From an uncultured Gammaproteobacteria bacterium (GTDB taxonomy: Bacteria; Pseudomonadota; Gammaproteobacteria; Pseudomonadales; Pseudohongiellaceae), in contig CAJXVC010000013.1 in assembly GCA_913060975.1 (NCBI GenBank), forward strand, positions 65,536-129,520: a stretch of 63,985 nt of DNA, in the 5' to 3' direction. This document shows positions 1-9,012 of the stretch, piece by piece. A model generated the notes under the pieces. That model worked only from the letters and a program-made list of their open reading frames with translations. It was not told the origin of the DNA and did not search any database. The translations under genes were made by a program, and so were the position numbers. Each line of letters opens with the position of its first letter. Positions within the stretch are counted from its first letter, which is position 1.

Positions 1-308
1 ACAGCGACCGCCATGAGGCCGCCAAGGTGACTTATAGTATGAACATTCTGCAGGGCCTGCAAAGCAGTCAGCCGTTACTGGTCTCTCTCAATGCGCGCGA
101 GCATATTGCGCCGGAGGCTATTCTGCAGCAATTCACCTATGCCCATCCGGTGTACTCCACTACGGCAATGGCAGCCCAACAACAGCGCGAGCAAATCTGC
201 GGTACCGACCGCATTCACTACTGCGGGGCATACTGGTACAACGGATTTCATGAGGACGGCGTGCGTTCTGCGCTGGACGTCGCTATGCGCTTTAACCTGA
301 CACTATGA
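1..308 (+). CDS. FAD-dependent amine-oxidase-like oxidoreductase, 3' end only
   Basis: The gene is cut by the left edge; the frame is open from base 3 to the TGA at 306-308. The visible C-terminal ~100 residues contain VTYSMNILQGL, a HPVY motif, YCGAYWYNGFHEDG and a final SALDVA helix. This is the C-terminal pattern of the flavin amine-oxidase-like proteins (COG2907 type) that stand next to DUF1365 and cyclopropane-fatty-acid synthase genes. The gene overlaps the following DUF1365 gene by 4 bp (ATGA), so the two are translationally coupled. In this family the FAD-binding Rossmann fold is N-terminal and is not visible here. The role is probably oxidation or desaturation of a membrane acyl chain, inferred from the neighbours. 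Confidence 0.85.
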   Translation, partial: SDRHEAAKVTYSMNILQGLQSSQPLLVSLNAREHIAPEAILQQFTYAHPVYSTTAMAAQQQREQICGTDRIHYCGAYWYNGFHEDGVRSALDVAMRFNLTL

Positions 309-1156
309 CAAATGCGATGCAGTACAAATCAAAGTCTGATCAGAGCGAGCCAGGCAAGGAGCTGGAAAGCGCACTGTACTTTGGCACTGTCCGGCATCGC
401 CGATTTCGCGATACGCATCATGAGTTCGACTTTTCGCTGTTCATGGTGCTGCTCAAGCTTGATGAGATTCCCACGCTGGCAAGTCGCTTCTGGCAATTCG
501 GGTTTAGCGCATTCAATTGGGCGCGTTTTCGCCGCAATGATTATTTGGGCGACAAGAACTCGGATCTACAGGAAGCGGTAATCGCAAAGATTGCGCAGCT
601 AAGTGGTCAACCAGTAGAAGAGTTGCAAGGCGATGTATTTTTACTCTGTCAGTTACGCTATCTGGGGTTTTATTTCAGCCCGCTCAACATTTATTACCTG
701 CGTCAGAACGGCAAGTTCACCCGCCTTCTGGCCGAAGTCAGCAATACGCCCTGGAACGAGCGCCACTACTACCTGTTGGATACTGACAATCCTCAACCCC
801 ATGCCAAAGCATTTCACGTCTCGCCGTTCAACCCGATGCAACAGAATTATCACTGGCGAATCCGGCCACCCGAAGCAGAGCATGGATATTGCACTTTGCA
901 CCTGGCTTGCGTGTCTCAAGATGACGACCAGTTCACGGAATTCGATGCCACGCTCGCCCTGAAGCGCCAGCCTTTGAACCAAAAGGAATTGACTCGCGTA
1001 TTGTTAAGAACGCCAGCCCAGACGATGAGTGTGGTTACAGGCATTTATTGGCAGGCGTTGAAACTGTTTTTGAAAAGAACACCTGTTTATCGCCACCCGG
1101 GTAACAAGCGCAAACCGACAGGGAAACCTGAAAACGGCCACACGCGCACGGAGTAA
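305..1156 (+). CDS. DUF1365 family protein
   Basis: A 283-residue protein of the DUF1365 family (COG3496). Typical early features are ALYFGTVRHRRF, FDFSLFMVLLKLDEI and a central YLGFYFSPLNIYYL segment, followed by EVSNTPWNERHYYLL and KAFHVSPFNPM. The molecular function is unknown; the family is almost always found between a FAD amine-oxidase-like gene and a cyclopropane-fatty-acid synthase gene, as here. Its start overlaps the upstream stop by 4 bp. The basic C-terminal tail after about residue 255 is low in complexity. A part in modifying unsaturated phospholipid acyl chains is inferred from context only. Confidence 0.9.
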   Translation: MTNAMQYKSKSDQSEPGKELESALYFGTVRHRRFRDTHHEFDFSLFMVLLKLDEIPTLASRFWQFGFSAFNWARFRRNDYLGDKNSDLQEAVIAKIAQLSGQPVEELQGDVFLLCQLRYLGFYFSPLNIYYLRQNGKFTRLLAEVSNTPWNERHYYLLDTDNPQPHAKAFHVSPFNPMQQNYHWRIRPPEAEHGYCTLHLACVSQDDDQFTEFDATLALKRQPLNQKELTRVLLRTPAQTMSVVTGIYWQALKLFLKRTPVYRHPGNKRKPTGKPENGHTRTE

Positions 1157-1221
1157 TGAGCTCTCTCAATTTACGCAAAAACGTACAGAGGAGCTCGATT
1201 ACTTGAATCAGGGGGCAAGCG

Positions 1222-2649
1222 ATGGGACACATGGAGCAATTCACCGAAGTGCCGGTTAACACAGATTCAAAGCGCATTTATAGAAAGTCCGCTGTTAAAA
1301 ATAGCACAACAGGCAGATTGGCAATGGCTTCAATGTCAGTGGCCAATAGTACAACCGCAATCGATCACGACACTCACGCAGGCAGGGCCAGCATGCAACA
1401 GAAATCATCGACATCAGCAGCAGCTGTAGTAGCAACAGACATCCAGACACCGCGGGCTACTGCGCTGTTACGCCAGTTACTGGTGCAGGTACTGGAGCAT
1501 GCCAACGAAGGACATTTTTTGTTACGCGAACAAGGCCGTGTCATCGCTGAGGTTGGCAATCGCTCTGACTCGCTAAAAGCCGAAGTAGATGTACTGGACT
1601 TGCGTTGCTACCGCCGCGCACTTTTCGGTGGCAATACCGGGGCCGGTGAGGCCTACATCGATGGCTGGTGGACAACCCCGGATATCACACAAGTGACGCG
1701 TTTCTTCTCCCGCAATCTGAGTATGATGGATCACTGGAACCGCCGTTTTGGCTGGCTGCTGAAACCGCTCAGCATTGTGCGCATGATGCGTCGGGCCAAC
1801 TCCCGATCGCAGGCCAAGAAAAACATTCTTGCCCATTATGATCTCGGCAACGATTTGTATACGAGTTTCCTCGACAACCGCATGCAATACTCCTCTGCCA
1901 TTTATCAATCGCCATCAGACTCTTTGGAGCAGGCGCAAGAAAACAAACTGGCGCGGATTTGCGAACAACTGGAACTCACCAGCGATGATCATCTTCTGGA
2001 GGTTGGCTCAGGCTGGGGTGGGCTCGCCATCTACGCCGCCAGTCACTACGGTTGCAAAGTCACGACGACCACAATCTCTGATCGCCAATATCAGCATGCA
2101 CAGGAAGAAGTAAAGCGCGCCGGCTTGTCTGATCTTATCGAAGTGCTGGACCGCGACTACCGCTTGCTCGAAGGGCAATACGACAAAATAGTTTCAGTAG
2201 AAATGATTGAGGCCGTTGGCCGTCAGTATCTGCCCGGCTTTTTTACCAAGCTGAACGGCTTGCTTAAGCCTGGCGGACTTATGATGTTGCAGGCCATTAC
2301 GATTGCCGAACAACGCTTTCGAGACTACATGCGCAGCGAAGACTTTATTCAGAAGCACATCTTCCCGGGTGGATTTCTGCCAACCATGGCGCTCATGACT
2401 GAGCTGATGGCCAAACGGACAGAGTTTATCGTCCGTGATGTTTATGACATCGGTCACGACTATGCCCGCACCCTCGCCGACTGGCGTGAGCGCTTTGTGG
2501 CTAATAATGAATCTCTAAAAGCACAAGGCTACGATGACAAGTTTTGCAATCTTTGGACCTATTATCTGGGCTATTGTGAAGGCGGCTTTCTTGAGCGGCG
2601 AATCAGCGCAGTACAAGTCCTGGCAAGCAAGGCGCCCCATCGAACCTAG
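1222..2649 (+). CDS. Cyclopropane-fatty-acyl-phospholipid synthase family methyltransferase
   Basis: A SAM-dependent methyltransferase of the CFA synthase family (475 residues as called). The SAM motif LLEVGSGWGGLAIYA lies near residue 260, VSVEMIEAVG near 327 and FPGGFLPT near 378, all characteristic of this family. CFA synthase methylenates cis double bonds of membrane phospholipid acyl chains. The start is supported by CAGGGGG 8 bp upstream. However, the first ~70 residues are Ser/Thr/Ala-rich and not typical of the ~400-residue family, so a downstream start is possible. Because it sits in a cluster with an amine-oxidase-like protein, it could instead be a CFA-like paralogue, such as the methylase of furan fatty acid synthesis. 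That is inference; substrate assays would decide. Confidence 0.9.
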   Translation: MGHMEQFTEVPVNTDSKRIYRKSAVKNSTTGRLAMASMSVANSTTAIDHDTHAGRASMQQKSSTSAAAVVATDIQTPRATALLRQLLVQVLEHANEGHFLLREQGRVIAEVGNRSDSLKAEVDVLDLRCYRRALFGGNTGAGEAYIDGWWTTPDITQVTRFFSRNLSMMDHWNRRFGWLLKPLSIVRMMRRANSRSQAKKNILAHYDLGNDLYTSFLDNRMQYSSAIYQSPSDSLEQAQENKLARICEQLELTSDDHLLEVGSGWGGLAIYAASHYGCKVTTTTISDRQYQHAQEEVKRAGLSDLIEVLDRDYRLLEGQYDKIVSVEMIEAVGRQYLPGFFTKLNGLLKPGGLMMLQAITIAEQRFRDYMRSEDFIQKHIFPGGFLPTMALMTELMAKRTEFIVRDVYDIGHDYARTLADWRERFVANNESLKAQGYDDKFCNLWTYYLGYCEGGFLERRISAVQVLASKAPHRT

Positions 2650-2673
2650 CCGCGCAATTTCTGGCAGCTCATT

Positions 2674-3264
2674 ATGGAAGCCAACACCGCAATATCACAA
2701 TCTGACCTACTGCCTCGGAATCTGCATTCAGTGCTTAACAAAGTAGTTAATCTGGCGCTATTCAATGTGCTATGGATTAGCTTTGTAGTTGGACGTTATG
2801 AGTGGGTCTGGCTCTCCCTGCCAGTGCTGGTTGTGTATATTGGTTTTCTGCTGCTGCGTCAGATCGTAACACCCATGCAAATTGTGTTGCCTGCGGCAAT
2901 TGGCATCACTGCAGACTCACTGTTTTCGCTGCTTGGATTGTTCACCTTTCCAACCGCAGATTCCGCTTGGTATGTCGCCCAGCCAGGCCTGCTGCCATTT
3001 TGGTTTATCTTGCTATGGGTCGCTTTTGCTACGACGCTCAGTCAGTCTCTGCGCTTTCTTGCCGACAAGGTACTTCTGACAGTGTTAGCAGGAGCAGTGG
3101 CTTTTCCCTTTAATTATTGGGTCGGCTCACAACTGGGCGGCATCTATTTCCCACATGGCAAGCTGATCACTTTCGCGGTAATAGGCGTTAGCTGGGCCAT
3201 TCTTCTACCGTTGGCGTTCAAGAGCTTGCGCCTCAATGCGGGGCAGGCGAATGACAATAGTTAA
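2674..3264 (+). CDS. DUF2878 inner-membrane protein
   Basis: A 196-residue hydrophobic protein with about six predicted membrane helices; the first starts near residue 25 (VVNLALFNVLWISFVVG). It matches the DUF2878 family, which recurs in CFA-synthase/DUF1365 clusters. It follows the methyltransferase by 24 bp and overlaps the next gene by 14 bp, so it belongs to the same operon. The function is unknown; a membrane partner of the lipid-modifying enzymes is the simplest guess. Confidence 0.85.
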   Translation: MEANTAISQSDLLPRNLHSVLNKVVNLALFNVLWISFVVGRYEWVWLSLPVLVVYIGFLLLRQIVTPMQIVLPAAIGITADSLFSLLGLFTFPTADSAWYVAQPGLLPFWFILLWVAFATTLSQSLRFLADKVLLTVLAGAVAFPFNYWVGSQLGGIYFPHGKLITFAVIGVSWAILLPLAFKSLRLNAGQANDNS

Positions 3265-3781
3265 TCGCTATCTGCCAGCATTAGTAAGTTCTGCGATCCT
3301 TGCGGCCACTTTGATATTGGCCAGCTCAGTGAGCGCACAGCCATTAAATGGCGTGCAACCGGTTGGCAGCACTACGCTTCGTGTCTTCTTTTTCCGCATC
3401 TATGACAGCACTCTCTACTCACCCGATGGTGAGTATCAGGGCATAGAGCCAGGCTTGACGTTGGTCATCGACTACAACCGCAATATTCCTGCTCGTGAAC
3501 TGATTGCACGCACTCAGGAAGAGTGGCGCGCGCAATCACTATTCGATACAGAAAATGAGCAGTGGCTGGTCGAGTTACAAACGTTGTGGCCGGACATTAA
3601 TAAAGGGGATTCATTAACCGTCGAAGCCACTGAGGACCTTGGCAGTCGTTTCTATTTCAATGGCGAAGTCATTGGCGAGATTAACAACAGCCGATTTACA
3701 GAGGAGTTTCTGGCGATCTGGCTATCACCTGATAGTAGCTACCCAGAGCAGCGGCGCGAGCTTGTCGGACTCGACCGTTAG
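3251..3781 (+). CDS. Secreted chalcone-isomerase-like protein
   Basis: About 176 residues: an N-terminal signal peptide (hydrophobic AILAATLILASSVSAQ) and then a chalcone-isomerase-like domain (TTLRVFFFRIYDSTLYSPDG, LVIDYNRNIPARELIARTQEEW). Bacterial members are periplasmic, and some bind fatty acids rather than flavonoids; catalytic activity is not implied. The ATG at 3251 has GGGGCAGG immediately upstream and is preferred to the in-frame ATG at 3236. It is the last gene of the lipid operon. Its stop overlaps the stop of the convergent glycosyltransferase by 4 bp. Confidence 0.8.
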   Translation: MTIVNRYLPALVSSAILAATLILASSVSAQPLNGVQPVGSTTLRVFFFRIYDSTLYSPDGEYQGIEPGLTLVIDYNRNIPARELIARTQEEWRAQSLFDTENEQWLVELQTLWPDINKGDSLTVEATEDLGSRFYFNGEVIGEINNSRFTEEFLAIWLSPDSSYPEQRRELVGLDR

Positions 3782-4854
3782 CTAACAATGCCAGGTAACA
3801 GGTTACGCCCAAAGCGGCGATCAAAACTGATCGGCATATCAATACCACTCCACAGCTCATCAGCCAGCTCTTCCAGAGATTGTTCGCGCCCGGACTCAAT
3901 CCACTGCGCCAGCGCCGTCGCCACATCCGGATAATCGATTTGGTCATGACAGGGTTTGCACAACCATTTGCCGAGCGTCTTTTTGTTCAGGGTTTCAATG
4001 ACAGTCCCGCGGTTGAGCGCCTGCAGTGCCAGCGCATTACTCAATTGCTCGAACTGCCCGGCCAGTGGTTTTACTAGCAACTTTTTACCCAGCGCCAGAC
4101 ACTCACTCGCCAATTCAAATCCCGCATTGCTGATTACGCCGAAACAATCTTGCAAGTCACGATGAAACTCGATGTGCGACAGCGGCTTGACGGTAAGATG
4201 CCCTAACTGTTGCTCTTGCTCCACCCGTGCATAAATTACGAATTTGTATTCAGTGAATGGCCGGACGAAATCCAATACTTCTTCCAGTGCTTCAAAACCC
4301 ATGTAGACAAGAATCTTATTGCCGTCGGTGCGACCTGATTTTAGAGGCTCGATCAGTGGCGGAAGGATTGGCTGATTAAAATGATGCCAATGCAAACCGA
4401 CATGCATTGCCGTCGGCGCGAACACTTTCATGATTAACGATGAGTTCCAATAACCACGCACTTTTGGCACCGCGTAGTTGAATGCACACTGATGACTGAT
4501 GCCGACGGTGGGAACCCGGTGGCGGCGCGCCGCCCAGGCACTAAGAGGCTCAAAGTCAGAAATGATCAAATCATATTGGCCAACATCCAGACTACTGCAG
4601 TCATGCATAAATTGACGAATGCTGTTCTGAGTGACTGTCTCCCATGCTTTCAAGCGACCACGCTCAGTGACCAAAGACAAGCCATCATAACTGGCAAAGT
4701 CGCCAAACAATTCCATGTTGAAGTAGTCTTCACGCGCCCTGCCGCTGAGCACAAAATCCAATTCGATACTGGTCTTGCGCAACGCAGGCACCAAGGCACG
4801 AGCGCGTGCCAGATGACCGTTACCGGTGCCTTGAATGCCGTAGAGTACGCGCAT
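3778..4854 (-). CDS. MJ1255/VC2487-type glycosyltransferase
   Basis: A 358-residue GT-B fold glycosyltransferase. The N-terminus MRVLYGIQGTGNGHLARA has the GxGxGH loop (residues 9-14) seen in MurG-like and UDP-glycosyltransferase-like enzymes, and DLIISDFEPLSAWAARRH follows near residue 95. The C-terminal half carries a sugar-nucleotide-binding-like segment, GVISNAGFELASECLALGK. The family is defined by similarity and its acceptor is unknown. It is encoded 2 bp after the PAP2 phosphatase gene on the same strand, which suggests that both act on a lipid-linked or envelope substrate. Confidence 0.82.
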   Translation of the reverse strand: MRVLYGIQGTGNGHLARARALVPALRKTSIELDFVLSGRAREDYFNMELFGDFASYDGLSLVTERGRLKAWETVTQNSIRQFMHDCSSLDVGQYDLIISDFEPLSAWAARRHRVPTVGISHQCAFNYAVPKVRGYWNSSLIMKVFAPTAMHVGLHWHHFNQPILPPLIEPLKSGRTDGNKILVYMGFEALEEVLDFVRPFTEYKFVIYARVEQEQQLGHLTVKPLSHIEFHRDLQDCFGVISNAGFELASECLALGKKLLVKPLAGQFEQLSNALALQALNRGTVIETLNKKTLGKWLCKPCHDQIDYPDVATALAQWIESGREQSLEELADELWSGIDMPISFDRRFGRNLLPGIVS

Positions 4855-4856
4855 TG

Positions 4857-5375
4857 TCAGATAATTATTACGAGCGAGAGAAAGACTGCGCTGGTGCCCA
4901 ACATGGCACCGGCCAGAACATCACTCGGATAGTGAACCCCAAGTACTATTCTCGACATACCAATTAGTGCCGCCAAGCTGTACACCAGAAAGACATACTC
5001 AATATAGAAATAACTGATTAGCCCGGCCATGAGGAACGCGGCTGCAGTGTGTCCCGATGGCATACTGAATTTATCACTGGGCTTGATGACGTAACAGCTA
5101 CCGGGGATTTGTACGAAAGGTCGATCACGCCGGATCAGGGCTTTGAGTATCATGAAGCAGGGCAATTCAAACAGGAAAGCCAATAAACCCACTTTGATGA
5201 AATCAAGGTAGCCAATCGGCTGCGTAAAATAGATCAACGCGGCTATCAGGACATACAGCGGTCCGTCGCCGCTTCTTGATATCCAGCGATTAGCCTGCAA
5301 TAGCGAACGTTGCTGTTGCATGGTGCAGAGCCAGCGATAAGTGCTGGTATCCAGGTTGAGCAACCCATTGATCAC
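4857..5375 (-). CDS. PAP2-family phosphatase (membrane)
   Basis: A 172-residue integral membrane phosphatase with the three-part PAP2 signature: K78...R85-P86, P106-S-G-H-T110, and S141-R142...H148...D152. All catalytic residues are present, so it should be an active lipid-phosphate phosphatase with its active site at the periplasmic face. Undecaprenyl diphosphate and phosphatidic acid are the usual substrates of the family; the sequence does not choose between them. It is the first gene of a two-gene operon with the downstream glycosyltransferase. Confidence 0.88.
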   Translation of the reverse strand: MINGLLNLDTSTYRWLCTMQQQRSLLQANRWISRSGDGPLYVLIAALIYFTQPIGYLDFIKVGLLAFLFELPCFMILKALIRRDRPFVQIPGSCYVIKPSDKFSMPSGHTAAAFLMAGLISYFYIEYVFLVYSLAALIGMSRIVLGVHYPSDVLAGAMLGTSAVFLSLVIII

Positions 5376-5741
5376 TGTGCTTCTCCTACTGGTTTTTATA
5401 TGAGGGAACCATAACCCCGTTTTGTGTCACTTTCTTGATAGTAGTGTGACCTTTTGTTGACAGATGCCCATATCTAGTCAAGAAGTTAACAAAAGTAGAC
5501 ACATTTGCACTAACGTCTGGCCTTGTGTCACTGCTGCTTGATCTTTTCCGGCCCCCATCTGACCCCGCTATCTTCGCCTGACCCTTGCTCATCACCCGTA
5601 AATTGCACTGCTTTACAACTGGCCAGCTTTGCTCTGAGTGCCTGCAGACCAATGCTGGCGCGGCTTGCAAGGGCGTTTCTCCGGCAGCGCAATATTGGGT
5701 AGAATCACCCAACATAATAATAAGACGCAGGAGCTCATGCC
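5376..5741. other. Intergenic region between divergent genes
   Basis: 366 bp between the PAP2 gene (minus) and the PQQ dehydrogenase (plus). A frame can be read through it on the minus strand but its composition is not protein-like. A small hairpin, TTGGGT/ACCCAA with a 6-nt loop, lies at 5695-5712 just before the ribosome-binding site AGGAG (5729-5733) of the dehydrogenase. No convincing sigma-70 promoter or operator was found. Confidence 0.5.
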
Positions 5742-7733
5742 ATGCCACAGCACCTTGATTCCCCTCAGCTTTCCTTGCCCCGGTATTTGACCCGATTAGC
5801 CAGCGCATTGGTGCTAATCACGGCCAGTCAGGTCTCGATAGCCCAACATGGCACTACAACCGGAGACTGGGATGCCTATGGCGCAGACACCGGCAGCACG
5901 AAATACACAGCCCTGGATCAGATCGATGCTGACAACGTCAACGAATTGGAAATCGTCTGGCGCCGGCCGGCACTGGCGCAGTTTTATCGGGACCTGAACC
6001 CGGAACAGCGCTTCACATCCAACTGGAACGGCACACCAGTGGTCAAAAATGGCATGGCTTATGTGAGCAATGGCATCGGACTTGTTGAAGCTTTTGATCC
6101 TGCAACTGGCGAGACACTTTGGGTACAGGAACCAGTTGGCGGTGTAGACGGCTTACCTGGCGCCTCGACACGTGGCCCGGCCTATTGGTCAGATGGTGAA
6201 GACCAGCGCATATTAGTGCAACGTGGCACTTATCTGTATGCGCTCGATGCTCGTACCGGAGAAGCCATTAGCAGTTTCGGCGAAGATGGCCGCGTCGACT
6301 TGCAACTGATTCCCCTCGAGTTCGAACGCTTCCGTTGGGGCGGTGTACCCATGGTCGTTCGTGATGTCGTGATTATTGGCCAGGCCATGACCGACACCTT
6401 TAACACCAGAGAAGCACCACGCGGCGACATCAATGCTTTTGATGTGCGCACCGGCGAGTTGCGCTGGACCTATCACACGATTCCTCAGGAAGGCGAATTC
6501 GGTACCGATACCTGGCAGGACCGCTCTTGGTCATATACTGGCCACGCACCTGTCTGGGCACTGTTCAGCGCTGATGAAGAATTGGGCTTGGTGTATATGC
6601 CAATCTCGTCTTCGACCAATGATATGTATGGTGGCCACCGTCTGGGCGATAACCTGTTCAGTCAGTCTCTGGTGGCGGTAAATGCTGAGACCGGTGAGCG
6701 TGTCTGGCACTACCAGTTGGTACACCATGGCTTGTGGGACTATGACCCACCGGCAGCCCCAATCCTGATGGATCTCACTGTCGATGGCGAGGAAATCAAA
6801 GCCGTCGCGCAGATCACCAAACAAGCATTCACTTATGTGTTCGATCGCGAAACCGGCGTCCCGGTTTGGGACATTGAAGAACGCCCGGTACCACAATCCA
6901 CAGTACCCGGCGAAGTGACTTCACCCACGCAACCCTTCCCGACCAAGCCGGCACCCTTTGACCTGCAAGGCGCTACCGTGGACAACCTGATCGACTTTAC
7001 TCCTGAACTGCGCGCTGAGGCCATTGAGATCGTCAGTGATTACGTCATGGGACCACTCTTCACACCGCCGTCTGTGCGCGTCGAAGGTGGCACGCAGGGC
7101 ACGATTCAATTACCGGGCTCCCAGGGTGGTGCCGATGTCCAGGGCGCCGCATTCGATCCGGAAACTGGCTACCTCTATATACCCTCGATCAGCTCAGCCT
7201 TCATCGCTGACCTGCTGCCGGGCGATCCCGATACTACTGATCTGGCCTATATCAAAGGCGCACGCCGCTGGATCGCCGGACCACAGGGCCTGCCGCTGTT
7301 CAAGCCTCCCTACGGGCGCATTACGGCGATTGATATGAACACCGGAGAACATGTCTGGATGGTGCCAAACGGCGAAGGGCCTACTGACAACCCGGCTATC
7401 GCGCACCTGAATCTGGGTAAACTGGGTGTACCGGGACGTCCCTCACCACTGCTCACCAAAACGTTATTCTTTCTTGGCGAAGGCCTGACCAATCCGGGCC
7501 GAAATGGCCGTATACCACCTGATATGCCTTTGGAGATCGCCACCAATAGCGGCGGGCCGATGTTCCGTGCCTACAACAAGCAGGATGGTTCGATAGAGTG
7601 GGAAATTGAATTACCGGCAGGGACAAGCAATGCCCCGATCAGTTACATGCACGAGGGCAAGCAGTACCTGGTAGTCGCTATTGGTGATCGCGAGCATTCA
7701 CCAGAATTGCTTGCGTTTGCATTACCTGACTAA
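5742..7733 (+). CDS. PQQ-dependent dehydrogenase, periplasmic
   Basis: A 663-residue quinoprotein with an 8-bladed propeller pattern. A signal peptide covers about residues 1-35. DWDAYGADTGSTKYTALDQI opens the mature domain, blade repeats such as DPATGETLWV and NAETGERVWHYQ recur, and the catalytic WDYDPPAAPILMDL stretch lies near residue 332. The family oxidises alcohols or sugars with PQQ and passes electrons to the respiratory chain. No CxxCH haem motif is present, so it is not a quinohaemoprotein and needs a separate electron acceptor. AGGAG 8 bp upstream fixes the start. No pqq biosynthesis gene is in the window. The substrate cannot be told from sequence. Confidence 0.88.
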   Translation: MPQHLDSPQLSLPRYLTRLASALVLITASQVSIAQHGTTTGDWDAYGADTGSTKYTALDQIDADNVNELEIVWRRPALAQFYRDLNPEQRFTSNWNGTPVVKNGMAYVSNGIGLVEAFDPATGETLWVQEPVGGVDGLPGASTRGPAYWSDGEDQRILVQRGTYLYALDARTGEAISSFGEDGRVDLQLIPLEFERFRWGGVPMVVRDVVIIGQAMTDTFNTREAPRGDINAFDVRTGELRWTYHTIPQEGEFGTDTWQDRSWSYTGHAPVWALFSADEELGLVYMPISSSTNDMYGGHRLGDNLFSQSLVAVNAETGERVWHYQLVHHGLWDYDPPAAPILMDLTVDGEEIKAVAQITKQAFTYVFDRETGVPVWDIEERPVPQSTVPGEVTSPTQPFPTKPAPFDLQGATVDNLIDFTPELRAEAIEIVSDYVMGPLFTPPSVRVEGGTQGTIQLPGSQGGADVQGAAFDPETGYLYIPSISSAFIADLLPGDPDTTDLAYIKGARRWIAGPQGLPLFKPPYGRITAIDMNTGEHVWMVPNGEGPTDNPAIAHLNLGKLGVPGRPSPLLTKTLFFLGEGLTNPGRNGRIPPDMPLEIATNSGGPMFRAYNKQDGSIEWEIELPAGTSNAPISYMHEGKQYLVVAIGDREHSPELLAFALPD

Positions 7734-7769
7734 AATCCAGTCAGAGTTCAGCTGAGGCCAAAGTGCAGT

Positions 7770-8330
7770 TTACTTGGTGCACTCATAGATAAATGCGGGT
7801 GGCATATTGCGCAGGGTAAAGCGCAGGCGGGAATTTCTGAATACTGGTTTCACGTCATCATAGTTCTTGAGGCTGTATTGGTATTGCATGAAATGACCGC
7901 CTTCGCGCAAATTTTCACTGACGTTCTCAAGAATCGCTGCTACTACGTCTTTTTCAATAATAGCCAGCGGTAGACTTGATACCACGTGATCGACGCGTTC
8001 TATGCCCAATTCCTCGAGAATGGTGGGGATCGACGAGGCGCAGGCGTTGTAAACCTTCAGCCGCGGGTCGTTCAGCGCATTAAGCTGAGCGACGAAATCA
8101 TTATTCACTTCCAGACTAATCAACACACAATCGGCGTGCATGCGTGCCAGCAAACTGCGCGTGATACAACCATTCCCGGGGCCCAATTCGACCAGGCAGC
8201 GCGCTTTGGAGAAATCGATGGGACTGGTGAGAGAGTTGATCAACGCATTGGAGCTGGGCGTGATAGTGCCCGAGGTACGAATATTTTTGATCAGCTTGAT
8301 GTGATCGCTGAATTTGAGTCGCGCATTCAT
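7770..8330 (-). CDS. SAM-dependent methyltransferase, phospholipid N-methyltransferase-like
   Basis: A 186-residue class I methyltransferase with motif I LVELGPGNG at residues 46-54, and VDHVVSSLPLAII as the post-motif acidic and catalytic segment. The arrangement resembles PmtA-like and KsgA-like enzymes (COG3963), which methylate phosphatidylethanolamine. The length matches PmtA-like proteins, and no rRNA-binding C-terminal domain is present. It is convergent with the PQQ dehydrogenase. Phospholipid methylation is a family-based guess. Confidence 0.75.
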   Translation of the reverse strand: MNARLKFSDHIKLIKNIRTSGTITPSSNALINSLTSPIDFSKARCLVELGPGNGCITRSLLARMHADCVLISLEVNNDFVAQLNALNDPRLKVYNACASSIPTILEELGIERVDHVVSSLPLAIIEKDVVAAILENVSENLREGGHFMQYQYSLKNYDDVKPVFRNSRLRFTLRNMPPAFIYECTK

Positions 8331-8404
8331 CGCCTGTTCCTTTTCACTAACACCGGATTCAGCATCTGCCTCAACACTGTCTCATGACACATTCTTCGAG
8401 CGCA

Positions 8405-8980
8405 CTACAAGCGTAGCCACTCCCCAACTTCAGCTCCCAAGTATACATACGCAGTAACCAGAGGTACTTCACCAACCAGCAAGGGAACCACCAAGCGGCG
8501 AAACTTCATTCTGATCAAACCCGACACATAACAAATGACATCGGTAGGAACGAGCGGAAAGATCGACCAACCAGCAATAATCCAAAAGGCTCGCTTGCCT
8601 TGCATCTTTTCTTTCAGCAAGGCTATTTTTTCCGGGTATTTGGCCTCTAGGTAGGCATCGTAATCCCCAAATGACGGGAAACTGTATACCAGGAACGCCC
8701 CGGCCACAACTCCAGCCAGGGAAATAGCAAGAACCAGCTCGGACCATTGCGGAAAGGATATGGCGCCCGCTAAAACAAAGGGGGTACAGGGCAGCAGCAA
8801 TAGCGCCCGCCCCAGAGACAGCACAACATAGACAAGCAATGCTGAGCCACCCAGTGTGTCGAGCAAACCAGCGATTGATTCCCGCGACACCCATTCAGGG
8901 TAAATCAGTAAAAGTGCCAGAAAACAGGCAACAGAGACTAACCAGATTGTATTGAGATGGCGAATTCGGCGGGATGACAC
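8405..8980 (-). CDS. TVP38/TMEM64 (VTT-domain) membrane protein
   Basis: A 191-residue membrane protein. Helix 1 is at about residues 12-27. It then has the family's PCTPFVLAGAISFPQWSELVLAISLAGVVAG-type VTT core (central part about residues 63-95) and a second re-entrant region, FPLVPTDVICYVSGLIRM. Related proteins (DedA/TMEM41/VMP1 superfamily) are lipid transporters or scramblases. This fits the membrane-lipid flavour of neighbouring genes, but a specific lipid cannot be assigned. Confidence 0.8.
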   Translation of the reverse strand: MSSRRIRHLNTIWLVSVACFLALLLIYPEWVSRESIAGLLDTLGGSALLVYVVLSLGRALLLLPCTPFVLAGAISFPQWSELVLAISLAGVVAGAFLVYSFPSFGDYDAYLEAKYPEKIALLKEKMQGKRAFWIIAGWSIFPLVPTDVICYVSGLIRMKFRRLVVPLLVGEVPLVTAYVYLGAEVGEWLRL

Positions 8981-9012
8981 GCTGGGCTTCTCTAACTAAC
9001 GACTACGGGAGT

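Noticed and set aside
5386..5808. A 140-codon minus-strand frame overlapping the PQQ dehydrogenase start
   Set aside because: It overlaps the signal peptide of a sure gene on the other strand and lacks a ribosome-binding site and recognisable motifs.
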